Assembly (NCBI RefSeq): GCF_003315175.1
Contig: NZ_QNRQ01000007.1
Coordinates: 124,001-188,000 of the forward strand
Source of the DNA: Eoetvoesiella caeni
Lineage (GTDB): Bacteria; Pseudomonadota; Gammaproteobacteria; Burkholderiales; Burkholderiaceae_B
Length of the DNA stretch: 64,000 nt
Reading direction: 5' to 3'
Both the position numbers and the translations under genes were made by a program. Below the pieces are notes generated by a model. It saw only the letters and a list, made by a program, of their open reading frames with translations. It was not told the origin of the DNA and ran no database searches. Shown piece after piece: positions 17,734 to 26,468 of the stretch (position 1 is its first letter; each line of letters starts with the position of its first letter).

Positions 17734-18780
17734 TTACCGCGCGGCGACGGCCAGGCTGGGCTGTGTGCCGGTTTGCTGCTGGATGCGCCAGGCGGCGTTG
17801 ACCGCTTCGGTGCGGCTGGCGTAAGGCCCCATTTGCACTTTGTACAATTGGCCGGAGTTTTGGACCTGTACACGGCCGCTTTCCGATTGGGCCAGGGCCT
17901 GGTTCAGCTTTTGCGCCAGGGACTGGGCATTTTCGATGGCGCTGAAGGCGCCAAATTGCAGGTAAATGGACTGCGTGCCCGAACCCTGTTCAGTGACAGT
18001 TTCTACAGGTAACGCGCTGCTGGCTGCAAGCGTTGGCGCAGCATCGGGCAACAGACTTTCTGTGCCGCCATCCGAGGCTTCGCCGGACAATACGCTCAAG
18101 GCGTCATCGGGAGCCGTGGCTGATGCGGCCGGTATTGCGGCCGTCGTCGGCCCCGGCTCGGGCGCGGCCTGCCGGCTGGGCTGGGCCGGTGCGCTGTTGC
18201 CGGCCATGCGCGGGCCATAGCTTCCGCGGGCGATGTCCGAATTGGTGATGGCCTCGACGATGACTTGCCCGCTGCCCGGGCCGATAAGCCCCAGCTTGGC
18301 TGCGGCCACATAAGACAAGTCCATGATGCGCGAGCTGTGGAAGGGGCCACGGTCATTGATGCGCACGATGACGGATTTTCCGGTGCTGGCGCGGGTAACC
18401 CTGGCGTAGCTGGGAATGGGCAAGGTGGGGTGGGCCGCCGTCATGGCGTACATGTCGTAGGTTTCCCCATTGGCAGTTTTGTTGCCGTGGAACTGGCGCC
18501 CATACCAGGACGCCGTGCCTACCTGCCGAAACGGTTGTTCGTCGGATAGCGGCACATAGCGCTTGCCGAATACCACGTACGGTTTGAGGGTGCTTTTAGA
18601 GTGGGTTTCGATGCGCGGAACGGCATCCGGAATGGAGTCGACGTCGGGCGAACTGGTGCCTGGGCCGTCGTTTTGGTAGTAGCCGCCGCCGCGCCGCGCG
18701 GACCCCGATGTGCCGCAGCCGGCCAGTATGGCCGCGCAGCATAGTGCGGCCACCGCGGCAAGGAGGCGCGCGCGGATCAT
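17734..18780 (-). CDS. rlpA: RlpA-type septal-ring lipoprotein with DPBB and SPOR domains
   Basis: A 348-residue lipoprotein; lipobox LAGC places the lipidated Cys near residue 22. The double-psi beta-barrel (about residues 88-180) starts with GTASWYGRQFHGNKTANGE and includes VRINDRGPF. A Pro/Ala/Ser linker leads to a C-terminal SPOR domain (about 270-348) that binds denuded glycan at the septum. RlpA homologues cleave glycan strands without stem peptides in some species; the activity here is inferred. The start overlaps the rapZ stop by 4 bases. Confidence 0.92.
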   Translation of the reverse strand: MIRARLLAAVAALCCAAILAGCGTSGSARRGGGYYQNDGPGTSSPDVDSIPDAVPRIETHSKSTLKPYVVFGKRYVPLSDEQPFRQVGTASWYGRQFHGNKTANGETYDMYAMTAAHPTLPIPSYARVTRASTGKSVIVRINDRGPFHSSRIMDLSYVAAAKLGLIGPGSGQVIVEAITNSDIARGSYGPRMAGNSAPAQPSRQAAPEPGPTTAAIPAASATAPDDALSVLSGEASDGGTESLLPDAAPTLAASSALPVETVTEQGSGTQSIYLQFGAFSAIENAQSLAQKLNQALAQSESGRVQVQNSGQLYKVQMGPYASRTEAVNAAWRIQQQTGTQPSLAVAAR

Positions 18781-19649
18781 GGGATTTCGGTGGGCGGCTG
18801 GTTACGATGCCGCACCAGCAGCGGAGAATGGTCGGCAAACTGCCTGGCCAGTTGTTCGGTGACGTAAACCGAGCGGTGCTGGCCCCCCGTGCAGCCGACG
18901 GCGACGGTCAGGTAATTGCGCGTATCCTGCATGTAAAGTGGCAGCCAGCGCCGGATAAAGCTGGCAATGTCGTCGATCATGGTCTCTACGCTGCCGAATT
19001 GGCTAAGCCATTGCGCAACGGCATCGTCCCGGCCTGTCAGCGGGCGCAAGGCCCGGTCGTAATGCGGGTTGGGCAGGCAGCGCACATCGAAGACCAGGTC
19101 GGCGTCGCCGGGTACGCCGCGCTTATAGGCAAAGGACTCGAATGTCAGTACCAGCGCGGCCCTGTCGGCCTGGATCAGGTCGCGCATCCAGGCGCGCAAT
19201 TGGCCTGGAGTCAGGTCCGAGGTGTCGATGACATGTTCTTGTTCGCGCAAAGGGGCAAGCAGTTCGCGTTCGGCCTTGATGCACTCTTGCAGCGACGGCG
19301 ACTTTCCGCCTTGTTGCAACCGGTCGGTAAGGGGATGGCGGCGGCGCGATTCGGAATAGCGCTGCATCAGCGTGTTGTCGCTGGCATCCAGAAAAATGAC
19401 CCGCATTTCGGTGCCCATGGCGCGCAGCGCGGTAATGACGTCGGGCAGCTCGTCGAATTCGCCCGGCGAGCGCACGTCGATGGCGACGGCAACGCGTTCA
19501 AGCCCGTCCTCGCGCGTGCTGGCGATGAAGTCGTGCAGAAAACGCACGGGCAGGTTGTCGACGCAGGTATAGCCCGAGTCTTCAAGCAGACGCAGGGCGA
19601 CGGACTTTCCCGAACCCGAAATTCCTGTAATCAGAACGACTTTCAGCAT
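18777..19649 (-). CDS. rapZ: RNase adapter protein RapZ
   Basis: A 290-residue P-loop protein. Walker A GISGSGKS is at residues 8-15, the conserved VFDVRCLPNPHYDRALRPLTG segment near residue 175, and CTGGQHRSVYV near residue 260. In E. coli RapZ delivers GlmZ sRNA to RNase E and senses glucosamine-6-phosphate. In betaproteobacteria the role is less studied. It follows hprK on the same strand with a terminator-like hairpin between them, and is coupled to rlpA. Confidence 0.95.
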   Translation of the reverse strand: MLKVVLITGISGSGKSVALRLLEDSGYTCVDNLPVRFLHDFIASTREDGLERVAVAIDVRSPGEFDELPDVITALRAMGTEMRVIFLDASDNTLMQRYSESRRRHPLTDRLQQGGKSPSLQECIKAERELLAPLREQEHVIDTSDLTPGQLRAWMRDLIQADRAALVLTFESFAYKRGVPGDADLVFDVRCLPNPHYDRALRPLTGRDDAVAQWLSQFGSVETMIDDIASFIRRWLPLYMQDTRNYLTVAVGCTGGQHRSVYVTEQLARQFADHSPLLVRHRNQPPTEIP

Positions 19650-19670
19650 GGCAATGAAGAGGGCCTGTTA

Positions 19671-19697
19671 AAAAAGCCTGCTTTGGTTACAGCAGGT
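19671..19697 (-). terminator. Terminator between hprK and rapZ
   Basis: On the minus strand a 6-base stem (19691-19696 with 19677-19682) and 8-base loop lead into a GC pair and then six T residues. It would end or attenuate transcription from hprK before rapZ. Confidence 0.65.
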
Positions 19698-19724
19698 CTT
19701 TTTATATTGTATCGGACACCCATC

Positions 19725-20654
19725 CTATTCCGGACGGCTGTTTTCCATGATGGCCAAGGCCTGGCGCTCGATGAAATCGCCCATGGTGTCGATGCCGCGC
19801 AGAGTCAGGATGGTGTTTCGTACAGCGGCCTCGACCAGGACGGCCAGGTTGCGGCCCGCGGCAACCTGCAGCATGACCCGCCTTACCGGTATGCCCAGGA
19901 TGTCCTGGGTCAGGTCTTGCACGGGTAGCCGCTCGAATGCGTCGGCGTTGGAGCGGATAAGATGCACGACCAGTTTCAGGCGCATTTTGCGGCGTACCGA
20001 GGTTTCGCCGAATATGGTGCGGATATCAAGCAGCCCCAGGCCCCGGACTTCAAGCAGGTTTTGCAGCAAAGGCGGGCAATAGCCTTCGATGATGTTGGGG
20101 GCGGTGCGCGACAGCTCGACGGCGTCATCGGCCACTAGCCCGTGCCCGCGCGAGATAAGTTCCAGCGCCAGTTCGCTTTTGCCCAGGCCGGACTCGCCGG
20201 TAATGAGCACGCCCAGGCCCAGGACATCCATGAACACCCCGTGCGCCGTGGTAACGGGCGCCAGCCGCTTGCCCAGGTAGATGCGCAGCAGGTCGATAAG
20301 CTGGGCTGCATCGATGGGTGTGGAAAGCAGGGGAATGTGCTGCGCATTGCAGAAGTCGCGCAGGTCGTCGGGCACGGGCAGGTTTTCGGCCAACAGGATG
20401 GCGGGGACGCCGCCGGCAACCAGGTCTTCTAGGTGGTGGACGCGGCGCTTGGGCTCGAAGCGGGCGTAGTACTGGAGTTCTTCGCGTCCGAACACCTGGA
20501 TGCGCGCCGGGTGGATCAGGTTCAGGTGGCCGACCAGGTCGGCGCTGTGCATGCCCTGGTTGGGTATGACCTTGTCGCCTGAGCCGGCGCCGGCTATCCA
20601 GGTGAAAGCGATTTTTTCGGCGTTGTCCCTAACGAGTTCTTGGACGGTTAGCAT
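19725..20654 (-). CDS. hprK: HPr kinase/phosphorylase
   Basis: A 309-residue HprK. The C-terminal kinase domain carries Walker A ITGESGLGKSELALEL (near residue 147) and the family signature EVRGLGLLDIRTIFG (near residue 200). It phosphorylates and dephosphorylates HPr on serine. In betaproteobacteria it belongs to a truncated PTS that regulates rather than transports. The neighbours ptsN and rapZ fit this. It starts 15 bases after ptsN. Confidence 0.95.
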   Translation of the reverse strand: MLTVQELVRDNAEKIAFTWIAGAGSGDKVIPNQGMHSADLVGHLNLIHPARIQVFGREELQYYARFEPKRRVHHLEDLVAGGVPAILLAENLPVPDDLRDFCNAQHIPLLSTPIDAAQLIDLLRIYLGKRLAPVTTAHGVFMDVLGLGVLITGESGLGKSELALELISRGHGLVADDAVELSRTAPNIIEGYCPPLLQNLLEVRGLGLLDIRTIFGETSVRRKMRLKLVVHLIRSNADAFERLPVQDLTQDILGIPVRRVMLQVAAGRNLAVLVEAAVRNTILTLRGIDTMGDFIERQALAIMENSRPE

Positions 20655-20669
20655 GGTGGCTGGCTCGGT

Positions 20670-21137
20670 TTACTCGTCTGCGTCGGTGGTCAGCAGCCGA
20701 TGGATGGCGACAACGTCGGTTTCGGTGGCCAGGGCCTGCCGCAGCGCCGGGTTGGAAACCAGCTTGGCGATTTCGGCCAGCAGGTCCAGGTGCAGTTGGG
20801 TGGCTGTTTCGGGTACCAGCAGAAAAAACAGCAGGCTGGCCAGGCGCCCGTCGCTGGGGTCGAACCGTACCGGGTCGGCCAGGCGGATAAAAGCGGCACA
20901 AGGTTCTTTCAGGCCCTTGATGCGGCCATGGGGCACGGCAATGTGGTGCCCCAGCGCCGTCGAGCCAAGGCGTTCTCGTGCGATCAGGCTTTGGAAGACT
21001 GAAGTGCGTGCGACACCGTGGTGGTTTTCGAAGAGTAGACCGGCCTGTTCAAATGCCCGTTTTTTACTGGTGGCGGCCAGATCGAGCACAATGTTTTGCA
21101 GCGGCAAAATACGCGACATTAGGTTCATGGAATGCAT
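20670..21137 (-). CDS. ptsN: PTS EIIA-like nitrogen-regulatory protein
   Basis: A 155-residue EIIA-Ntr. The phospho-accepting His lies in TALGHHIAVPHGRIKGL (VPHG, near residue 70). It takes phosphate from NPr/HPr and regulates potassium uptake and other processes; it is not a sugar transporter. It is followed closely by hprK. Confidence 0.94.
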   Translation of the reverse strand: MHSMNLMSRILPLQNIVLDLAATSKKRAFEQAGLLFENHHGVARTSVFQSLIARERLGSTALGHHIAVPHGRIKGLKEPCAAFIRLADPVRFDPSDGRLASLLFFLLVPETATQLHLDLLAEIAKLVSNPALRQALATETDVVAIHRLLTTDADE

Positions 21138-21182
21138 TATATAGGGCGTTGCCCTGCTTTATGTCTGCTGATATAACACCGA

Positions 21183-21209
21183 GGCCCCAATCGTATGTCG
21201 ATTGAGGCC
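21183..21209 (-). repeat. Imperfect hairpin between hpf and ptsN
   Basis: Arms 21183-21193 and 21199-21209 pair at 10 of 11 positions around a 5-base loop. No T-run follows on the minus strand, so it could be a processing site that separates hpf mRNA from ptsN-hprK. The rest of the 160-base gap shows nothing else I recognise. Confidence 0.5.
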
Positions 21210-21297
21210 GCATAGGGTGGATTTCGGAATAGCCTTTACATGATTTTAGCGCAATGCAACGCGAGGCTTTGGCGTTGCCGGCTTGTCATTCAGAGGT

Positions 21298-21624
21298 TTA
21301 TTCGACGGGGATTTCCTGCCTTTTCACTGGTTCGTGAGCGTGGTTCTGAACTTTGCTTTTGTACTTTATGACCTGGCGGTCGATTTTGTCGGCTAGCAAG
21401 TCGATAGCTGCGTAGAGGTTCTCGTCGGTAGCTTCGCAATGAATATCTTTGCCGCGTAGCCGCATCGTGACTTCGGCCATGTGCTTGAGGCGTTCTATTG
21501 AGAGTATGACCTGTGTGTCTATGACATTATCGAAATGCCGCGCAACCCGCGCCATTTTGTTTTTGACATAGGCGTTTATTGCCGGGGTGACTTCCAGGTG
21601 ACGACCACTAATGCTCAGGTTCAT
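21298..21624 (-). CDS. hpf: Ribosome hibernation-promoting factor, short form
   Basis: A 108-residue HPF/YfiA-type protein. It opens with MNLSISGRHLEVTPAINAYVKNKM and carries the conserved RLKHMAEVTMRLRGKDIHCEAT region. The short length means there is no dimerisation domain of the long-HPF class. It binds the small ribosomal subunit in stationary phase. A good AGGAGA Shine-Dalgarno precedes the ATG. In many betaproteobacteria rpoN lies directly upstream; here there is a repeat-filled gap and then lptB. Confidence 0.94.
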   Translation of the reverse strand: MNLSISGRHLEVTPAINAYVKNKMARVARHFDNVIDTQVILSIERLKHMAEVTMRLRGKDIHCEATDENLYAAIDLLADKIDRQVIKYKSKVQNHAHEPVKRQEIPVE

Positions 21625-21773
21625 ATTGTGCTCTCCTATAAGTAGCTAGCTTGCGCAAAATGCGCGGTTCACGGGGTGGGTGGGTCTCCTTTCAAGTGGT
21701 GGCTGAAACTTCAGTGTAAAGCTTATGCAAACTAAAGCAAGGGGTTTCACTCGGGGTTTTTGCGGGTCCGGGG

Positions 21774-21807
21774 CAGCAAGCCGCGGTAGCGGCGCAGCGT
21801 GGGGGCC
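21774..21807 (+). repeat. 34-base direct repeat, copy 1
   Basis: These 34 bases are identical to 21935-21968, 161 bases further on, in the non-coding gap between lptB and hpf. The GC-rich unit contains CCGCGGTAGCGG. Confidence 0.85.
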
Positions 21808-21866
21808 CATTTTTGCCGCCGGGCCGCCCCAAGGCAAAAAGCGCCCCCTTGGGGGATGAGACCGGA

Positions 21867-21896
21867 CATAGGGCAGTCCCTGCGGACTGCCCTATG
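21867..21896. repeat. Perfect 13-base inverted repeat
   Basis: Arms 21867-21879 and 21884-21896 are exact reverse complements around a 4-base loop, so a very stable hairpin can form on either strand. It lies between the two 34-base repeats. Confidence 0.8.
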
Positions 21897-21910
21897 CCTG
21901 TCGAATCGGA

Positions 21911-21926
21911 GCGGCTTGCAAGCCGC
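21911..21926. repeat. 16-base perfect palindrome
   Basis: GCGGCTTGCAAGCCGC reads the same on both strands. It lies between the 13-base inverted repeat and the second 34-base repeat, and could be a protein-binding site or part of a REP-like element. Confidence 0.6.
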
Positions 21927-21934
21927 GACGTGGA

Positions 21935-21968
21935 CAGCAAGCCGCGGTAGCGGCGCAGCGTGGGGGCC
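21935..21968 (+). repeat. 34-base direct repeat, copy 2
   Basis: Second exact copy of the unit at 21774-21807; it ends 9 bases before the lptB stop. The whole 353-base gap (21625-21977) contains only these repeats and hairpins, with no gene-like reading frame. Confidence 0.85.
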
Positions 21969-21977
21969 TTTTTCCCT

Positions 21978-22772
21978 TTACATGCGGAAGTTCTTGCCCA
22001 GGTACACCTTGCGCACGGCTTCGTTGTCGATGATTTCGCTGGGGTGGCCGTTGGTCAGCACTTTGCCTTCGCTGATAATGTAGGCCCTGTCGCAGATGCC
22101 CAGGGTCTCGCGTACGTTGTGGTCGGTGATAAGCACGCCTATATTGCGGCTTTTCAGGAAATGCACAATGCGCTGGATTTCGATGACGGCAATGGGGTCC
22201 ACGCCGGCAAAAGGCTCGTCCAGCAGGATGAAGCGTGGATGCGTGGCCAGGGCTCGTGCAATTTCCACGCGCCTGCGCTCGCCGCCGGACAAGGATATTG
22301 CCGAGTTGCGGCGTATATGCCCGATTTGCAACTCATCCAGCAGGGTTTCCAGCTGCTCGCCTATTTGTTGCGACGACAGGGCCTTGCCGTCGTCGGCCAC
22401 CTGTAGCTCAAGCACCGCGCGAATGTTTTCCTCGACCGTCAGGCGGCGGAACACGGAGGCGTCCTGGGGCAGGTACGACAGGCCCATGCGGGCGCGCTTG
22501 TGCATGGGCATGCTGGTTATCGGCGTACCGTCGATTTCGATGCGGCCCGAGTCGGTGGGGACTATGCCCACTATCATGTAGAAACTGGTGGTCTTACCGG
22601 CGCCGTTGGGGCCCAGCAGGCCGACGACTTCGCCGCTGTCGACCGAGAGCGATACGTCATGGACCACTGTGCGCTTGCCGTAGGTCTTGCGTAGGCCCGT
22701 GGCGCGCAAGCTGCCATGTTCGGCGCTTGGAGCACGGTTCGAGCCGGCGTGCGGCGTTGCGGAAGAAAACAT
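21978..22772 (-). CDS. lptB: LPS export ABC transporter ATP-binding protein
   Basis: A 264-residue ABC ATPase. Walker [11 protein letters not shown], the signature [17 protein letters not shown] and Walker [14 protein letters not shown] are all intact, and the ATPase core starts near residue 24. It powers LPS extraction from the inner membrane with LptFG. The start at 22772 ([10 protein letters not shown]) is chosen because the frame further upstream runs into lptA; the first 20 residues are variable. It follows lptA by 40 bases. Confidence 0.95.
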   Translation of the reverse strand: MFSSATPHAGSNRAPSAEHGSLRATGLRKTYGKRTVVHDVSLSVDSGEVVGLLGPNGAGKTTSFYMIVGIVPTDSGRIEIDGTPITSMPMHKRARMGLSYLPQDASVFRRLTVEENIRAVLELQVADDGKALSSQQIGEQLETLLDELQIGHIRRNSAISLSGGERRRVEIARALATHPRFILLDEPFAGVDPIAVIEIQRIVHFLKSRNIGVLITDHNVRETLGICDRAYIISEGKVLTNGHPSEIIDNEAVRKVYLGKNFRM

Positions 22773-22812
22773 AAATGGGAATCTTTTGAAAGGGAAAGAG
22801 CGTTGACAGGCG

Positions 22813-23484
22813 CTAGCCTTTGGCTGATTTTTGCCGGCATTCGGCCGCTGCGGCTTCGGCTTTTGCGCCCGGAGAGGCAACCGAACGTACCCGCCCGTTG
22901 TTGCCTGTCGCGCCCGACTTGCCGAACGCCTGATAAGTATTGGTTGATTGATTGTATTTGACGCGGTCGCCGCTGATGGTGTCGAAGGGTTTCCCGCAGA
23001 CGAATTTGGTGACGACGGCATCGCCTATCATTTCGAATTCGTCGGTTTTGCCGTTGTATTCGGCGCGCAGGCCCTTGGCTTCGACTACTTCGAATTTTTC
23101 GGGATTTTCCTGGCGCACGAACACCAGGCTGCCCGGAGCGACGGTGGCGGTGCCGTACTGAAAGCCTTCGGGGTCTTCATGCATGACCAACTTATCGGCG
23201 CGTAGCGTCATCAGGCCGCGGGTCATTACGACCTTGCCGGTAAACGTGCTTTGTTTTTTGACGTCGTCGTAGTTAAGGGTGTCGGACAGAATAAGCGTGT
23301 CGGGAGCGTCGGCCGCCTGTTTTTCGTTCTTGGCGCCTGGCTTGGCCGGTGCGCTTGCAGCGGCTGCCGGCTTGGCGGCGGCTGGATTGCTTGCCGCCCC
23401 TTGGGCGGCGGCGGGCGAACACGCCAAAGCGGCAGCGGCCGCAATCAGCCAGCAGCAGGGGGAAACTATGCGGCGTAAAGTCAT
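22813..23484 (-). CDS. lptA: LPS transport periplasmic protein LptA
   Basis: A 223-residue periplasmic protein with a signal peptide (residues 1 to about 28). A low-complexity Ala/Pro/Lys segment follows (about 30-60), then the LptA/OstA beta-jellyroll (about 65-190), with [24 protein letters not shown] at its start. It bridges the periplasm for LPS. The C-terminal tail is Ala-rich. The start overlaps the lptC stop by 4 bases. Confidence 0.9.
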   Translation of the reverse strand: MTLRRIVSPCCWLIAAAAALACSPAAAQGAASNPAAAKPAAAASAPAKPGAKNEKQAADAPDTLILSDTLNYDDVKKQSTFTGKVVMTRGLMTLRADKLVMHEDPEGFQYGTATVAPGSLVFVRQENPEKFEVVEAKGLRAEYNGKTDEFEMIGDAVVTKFVCGKPFDTISGDRVKYNQSTNTYQAFGKSGATGNNGRVRSVASPGAKAEAAAAECRQKSAKG

Positions 23485-24101
23485 GGTTTTTTGGGTTCTG
23501 TTTTTTTAGTGGTCGAACGGGACTGGGAATCCTGGCCCGATATTTTTACATCGCTGGCGGAGAACACTTTCAGCGTCCGGGTTTTGTTATCGTACCTCAT
23601 GCCTTTGCCGTTCATGGTGGAATTACCGTTTACGACCACGGCCGGCAAATCGGTGAAGGTAACGTCTTCATCGGGCAGCAAGGTAAGCTGCTGGCTGCGC
23701 ACGTCCAGTGCGGCGCGATCCTCGTCGGGAAGCCGGTGTAAATGCGCGTCGCCGGTCATGACGACGCGGCTGCCATGCTGGTCCATGACCGCCGTGCGCG
23801 AAGTGCCGATGGTAATGGGCGAGCCGGTGCGCTGGCCGATGGCCTTGGTATTGGTGATCTTGTAGGAGTCGTCGTCGGGGTAGTGTTCCATATGGTCGCC
23901 TTCCAGGCGATTGACCGCCACGCCTGCAGGGTCGGTGCGTACCATGATGAAATTGTCGGCCCATGAGTCCGGTTCGTGCGTTACCCGGCGCGCGGCTTCG
24001 ATTCGTACGGCGCGCTGGGTATAGTCGGCGGCCCACCACGTGCTGGCTACCAGGACGAAAAGAAGAAGAATGGCAACAAAGGATGGAATACGTTCTTTCA
24101 T
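23481..24101 (-). CDS. lptC: LPS export system protein LptC
   Basis: A 206-residue bitopic protein. One N-terminal transmembrane helix (about residues 7-25) is followed by a periplasmic LptC/jellyroll domain (about 50-185). The start at 24101 (MKERIP) is placed directly before the membrane helix; the open frame upstream overlaps kdsC and lacks a signal. It links LptBFG to LptA. kdsC ends 5 bases upstream. Confidence 0.9.
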   Translation of the reverse strand: MKERIPSFVAILLLFVLVASTWWAADYTQRAVRIEAARRVTHEPDSWADNFIMVRTDPAGVAVNRLEGDHMEHYPDDDSYKITNTKAIGQRTGSPITIGTSRTAVMDQHGSRVVMTGDAHLHRLPDEDRAALDVRSQQLTLLPDEDVTFTDLPAVVVNGNSTMNGKGMRYDNKTRTLKVFSASDVKISGQDSQSRSTTKKTEPKKP

Positions 24102-24106
24102 GCGGA

Positions 24107-24706
24107 TTATTGCGTCACGCCGCCCAGAATAAGCGCATTGGGCCCGAAAAATGTGCGGAGCCGGCCCTGGGCCGCCAGGATGAGGTCGCAGCATTCGCGC
24201 GCGGCGCCTTCTCCGCCGCGTTCGGTCGAGACCCAGTGCGCTGCCTGGCGCACATAGGCCGGGGCGGTCGGCGGGGTGGCGGCGAAGCCCACGCGCTGCA
24301 AGGCGGCCAGGTCGATGATGTCGTCGCCCATGTAGCCCACCTGGTCCAGGCTATAACCTTGTTCTTGCGCCAGCGCGGCCAGGGCCTGCGCCTTGTCGCG
24401 CACGCCCTGCAGTACCAGCGACAGCCCCAGTTCGGCGGCGCGGCGCGCCACGATAGGGCCTTGCCGGCCGGTAATAAGCGCGACCGCGACGCCGCTTTCG
24501 CCCATCAGGCGCAAGCCATGGCCGTCCAGGGCATTGAATCGCTTCAGGGTTTCGCCATTTTCGTTGTACCAGAGGCTGCCGTCGGTAAGCACGCCGTCTA
24601 CATCGAAGGCCATAAGGCGGATCTGGCGCGCGCGTTCTTGAACGGCCGGAGGCACTTTCGCCAGGATCAATACTTCAGCAGGGTGGGGGACGGTGGATGT
24701 CTTCAT
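24107..24706 (-). CDS. kdsC: 3-deoxy-D-manno-octulosonate 8-phosphate phosphatase
   Basis: A 199-residue HAD phosphatase of the KdsC type, with the nucleophile motif IRLMAFDVDGVLTDGSL (near residue 30) and the magnesium site VGYMGDDIIDLA (near residue 130). It releases Kdo from Kdo-8-phosphate, the step after the KdsD/KdsA reactions. Four bases separate it from kdsD, and the lpt genes follow, joining Kdo synthesis to LPS export. Confidence 0.95.
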   Translation of the reverse strand: MKTSTVPHPAEVLILAKVPPAVQERARQIRLMAFDVDGVLTDGSLWYNENGETLKRFNALDGHGLRLMGESGVAVALITGRQGPIVARRAAELGLSLVLQGVRDKAQALAALAQEQGYSLDQVGYMGDDIIDLAALQRVGFAATPPTAPAYVRQAAHWVSTERGGEGAARECCDLILAAQGRLRTFFGPNALILGGVTQ

Positions 24707-24710
24707 AAAT

Positions 24711-25700
24711 TCAGATTACCTTTGCGGCAAGCAGGTCGTGCATGTGCAGGGCGCCAAGCAGGGCACCGGATGGGTCGGTCACCAGGACCTGGGTAAGGCG
24801 GTTCGCATCCATCAGGGTAGCAGCCTCGACCGCCATGGCGTTGGGGGCGACGCATTTCGGATGGCGCGACATGCCGTCGGCCACGGTAAGGCTGCGGATA
24901 TCGCCATGGCGGACAATAAGCCGGCGCAGGTCGCCATCGGTAAAAATGCCAAGGGGGCGCTTGTTGTGGTCGACGACTATTGTCATGCCCATGCCCTTGT
25001 GCGACATTTCCCGCAGGACATCGGGCATGCTGGTGTCGGCCTGCACAATAGGCAGCGCCTGGCCCACGCGCATGATGTCGCTGACATGAGTAAGCAGCCG
25101 CCGGCCCAGGGCGCCGCCCGGATGCGAAAGCGCGAAATCCTCGGCGCTGAAGTTGCGGGCCTCAAGGCAGGCTACGGCCAGCGCATCGCCCAGGACCAGG
25201 GCCGCCGTCGTGCTGGCTGTCGGGGCAAGGTTCAGCGGGCAAGCTTCCTGTTCGACATGGGCGTTCAGGTGCAGGTCGGCATTGACGGCCAGCTCGGATT
25301 GCGGGTGGCCGGTCACAGCCACGAAAGGCACGCCCAGGCGCTTGGCGACCGACAGTATTGTCAGAAGCTCGGGAGCGGATCCGGAGTACGAGATTGCCAG
25401 TACGGCGTCCTGCTGGGTAAGCATGCCCAGGTCGCCATGAATGGCTTCGGCGCCGTGCATGAAAAAAGACGGCGTGCCGGTCGAGGCCAACGTTGCCGCG
25501 ATTTTCTTGGCGACGTGGCCGGACTTGCCGATGCCGGTGACAATGACGCGCCCCGCGCAGCCCAGTATGATCTCGACAGCGCGGCTGAAAGAGTCGTCCA
25601 GGCGTGCGTCCAGCGCCTGCAAAGCACTGATTTCAATTGAAAATGTTCGGTGGGCCGACTCCAGGGGATGGGCCCGCGGCGTGGTCGCGGCGTTTTTCAT
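24711..25700 (-). CDS. kdsD: Arabinose-5-phosphate isomerase
   Basis: A 329-residue isomerase. The N-terminal SIS domain (GIGKSGHVAKKIAATLAS near residue 57; ISYSGSAPEL near residue 104) is followed by two CBS domains (about 205-329). It turns ribulose-5-phosphate into arabinose-5-phosphate, the precursor of Kdo. It heads the kdsD-kdsC-lptC-lptA-lptB run; the promoter should lie in the 143-base divergent gap with apt. Confidence 0.95.
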   Translation of the reverse strand: MKNAATTPRAHPLESAHRTFSIEISALQALDARLDDSFSRAVEIILGCAGRVIVTGIGKSGHVAKKIAATLASTGTPSFFMHGAEAIHGDLGMLTQQDAVLAISYSGSAPELLTILSVAKRLGVPFVAVTGHPQSELAVNADLHLNAHVEQEACPLNLAPTASTTAALVLGDALAVACLEARNFSAEDFALSHPGGALGRRLLTHVSDIMRVGQALPIVQADTSMPDVLREMSHKGMGMTIVVDHNKRPLGIFTDGDLRRLIVRHGDIRSLTVADGMSRHPKCVAPNAMAVEAATLMDANRLTQVLVTDPSGALLGALHMHDLLAAKVI

Positions 25701-25843
25701 GTCCTGATTTTAAACGCACCTGTAATTAATGTTGGATTTTTGCGGTTTTACTTGCGTCGGCAGGCATGGGCATGCAGCGATTGCCCTTGGATTAGGGTTA
25801 TAGTTGACCCTGTTTTCAATTCCTTCTGTTTTCGGCGATTTAC

Positions 25844-26395
25844 ATGCATATTGATACTGTCGAGTATGTTCGCAGGGCTATTCGTAGTGTGCCCGACTGG
25901 CCCAAGCCTGGCGTTGTCTTTCGGGACATTACCCCGGTTCTGCAAGATCCTCGCACCTTCCGTGTCTTGATAGACATGTTTGTTTATCGTTATATGCGCC
26001 AAAGGCTGGACCTGGTTGCCGGAATCGACGCGCGCGGCTTCATACTTGGGGCCGTGCTGGCTTACGAATTGAACCTGGGCTTCGTGCCGGTCCGTAAAAA
26101 AGGTAAGCTGCCGTTTAAAACCCTGGCGGAAGAATATTCGCTCGAATATGGCAATGCCACCGTCGAAATGCATACCGACGCCGTCAAGCCCGGCCAGCGC
26201 GTTTTGCTTATCGACGATTTGATCGCCACCGGCGGTACGATGATGGCGGCGGCCAAATTATTGCAGCGCCTGGGCGCCAACGTGGTTGAAGCCGCGGCCA
26301 TTATCGACCTGCCCGAACTGAACGGTTCGGCAATCCTTAAAGAAACGGGCATGCCGGTGTTTACCGTGTGCAGCTTTACCGACGCCGAGCCCTGA
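25844..26395 (+). CDS. apt: Adenine phosphoribosyltransferase
   Basis: A 183-residue APRT. The PRPP-binding loop is [17 protein letters not shown] (near residue 124), with the family motifs [14 protein letters not shown] and [17 protein letters not shown]. It salvages adenine to AMP. It stands alone, divergent from kdsD and convergent with ilvA. Confidence 0.95.
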   Translation: MHIDTVEYVRRAIRSVPDWPKPGVVFRDITPVLQDPRTFRVLIDMFVYRYMRQRLDLVAGIDARGFILGAVLAYELNLGFVPVRKKGKLPFKTLAEEYSLEYGNATVEMHTDAVKPGQRVLLIDDLIATGGTMMAAAKLLQRLGANVVEAAAIIDLPELNGSAILKETGMPVFTVCSFTDAEP

Positions 26396-26468
26396 ACAGG
26401 CCTTTATAAGCCAGCGCTGATATGTAGGCTACGGCCGGTTTTTTAGAGTAAGCAGTTGCTTGCAATGT

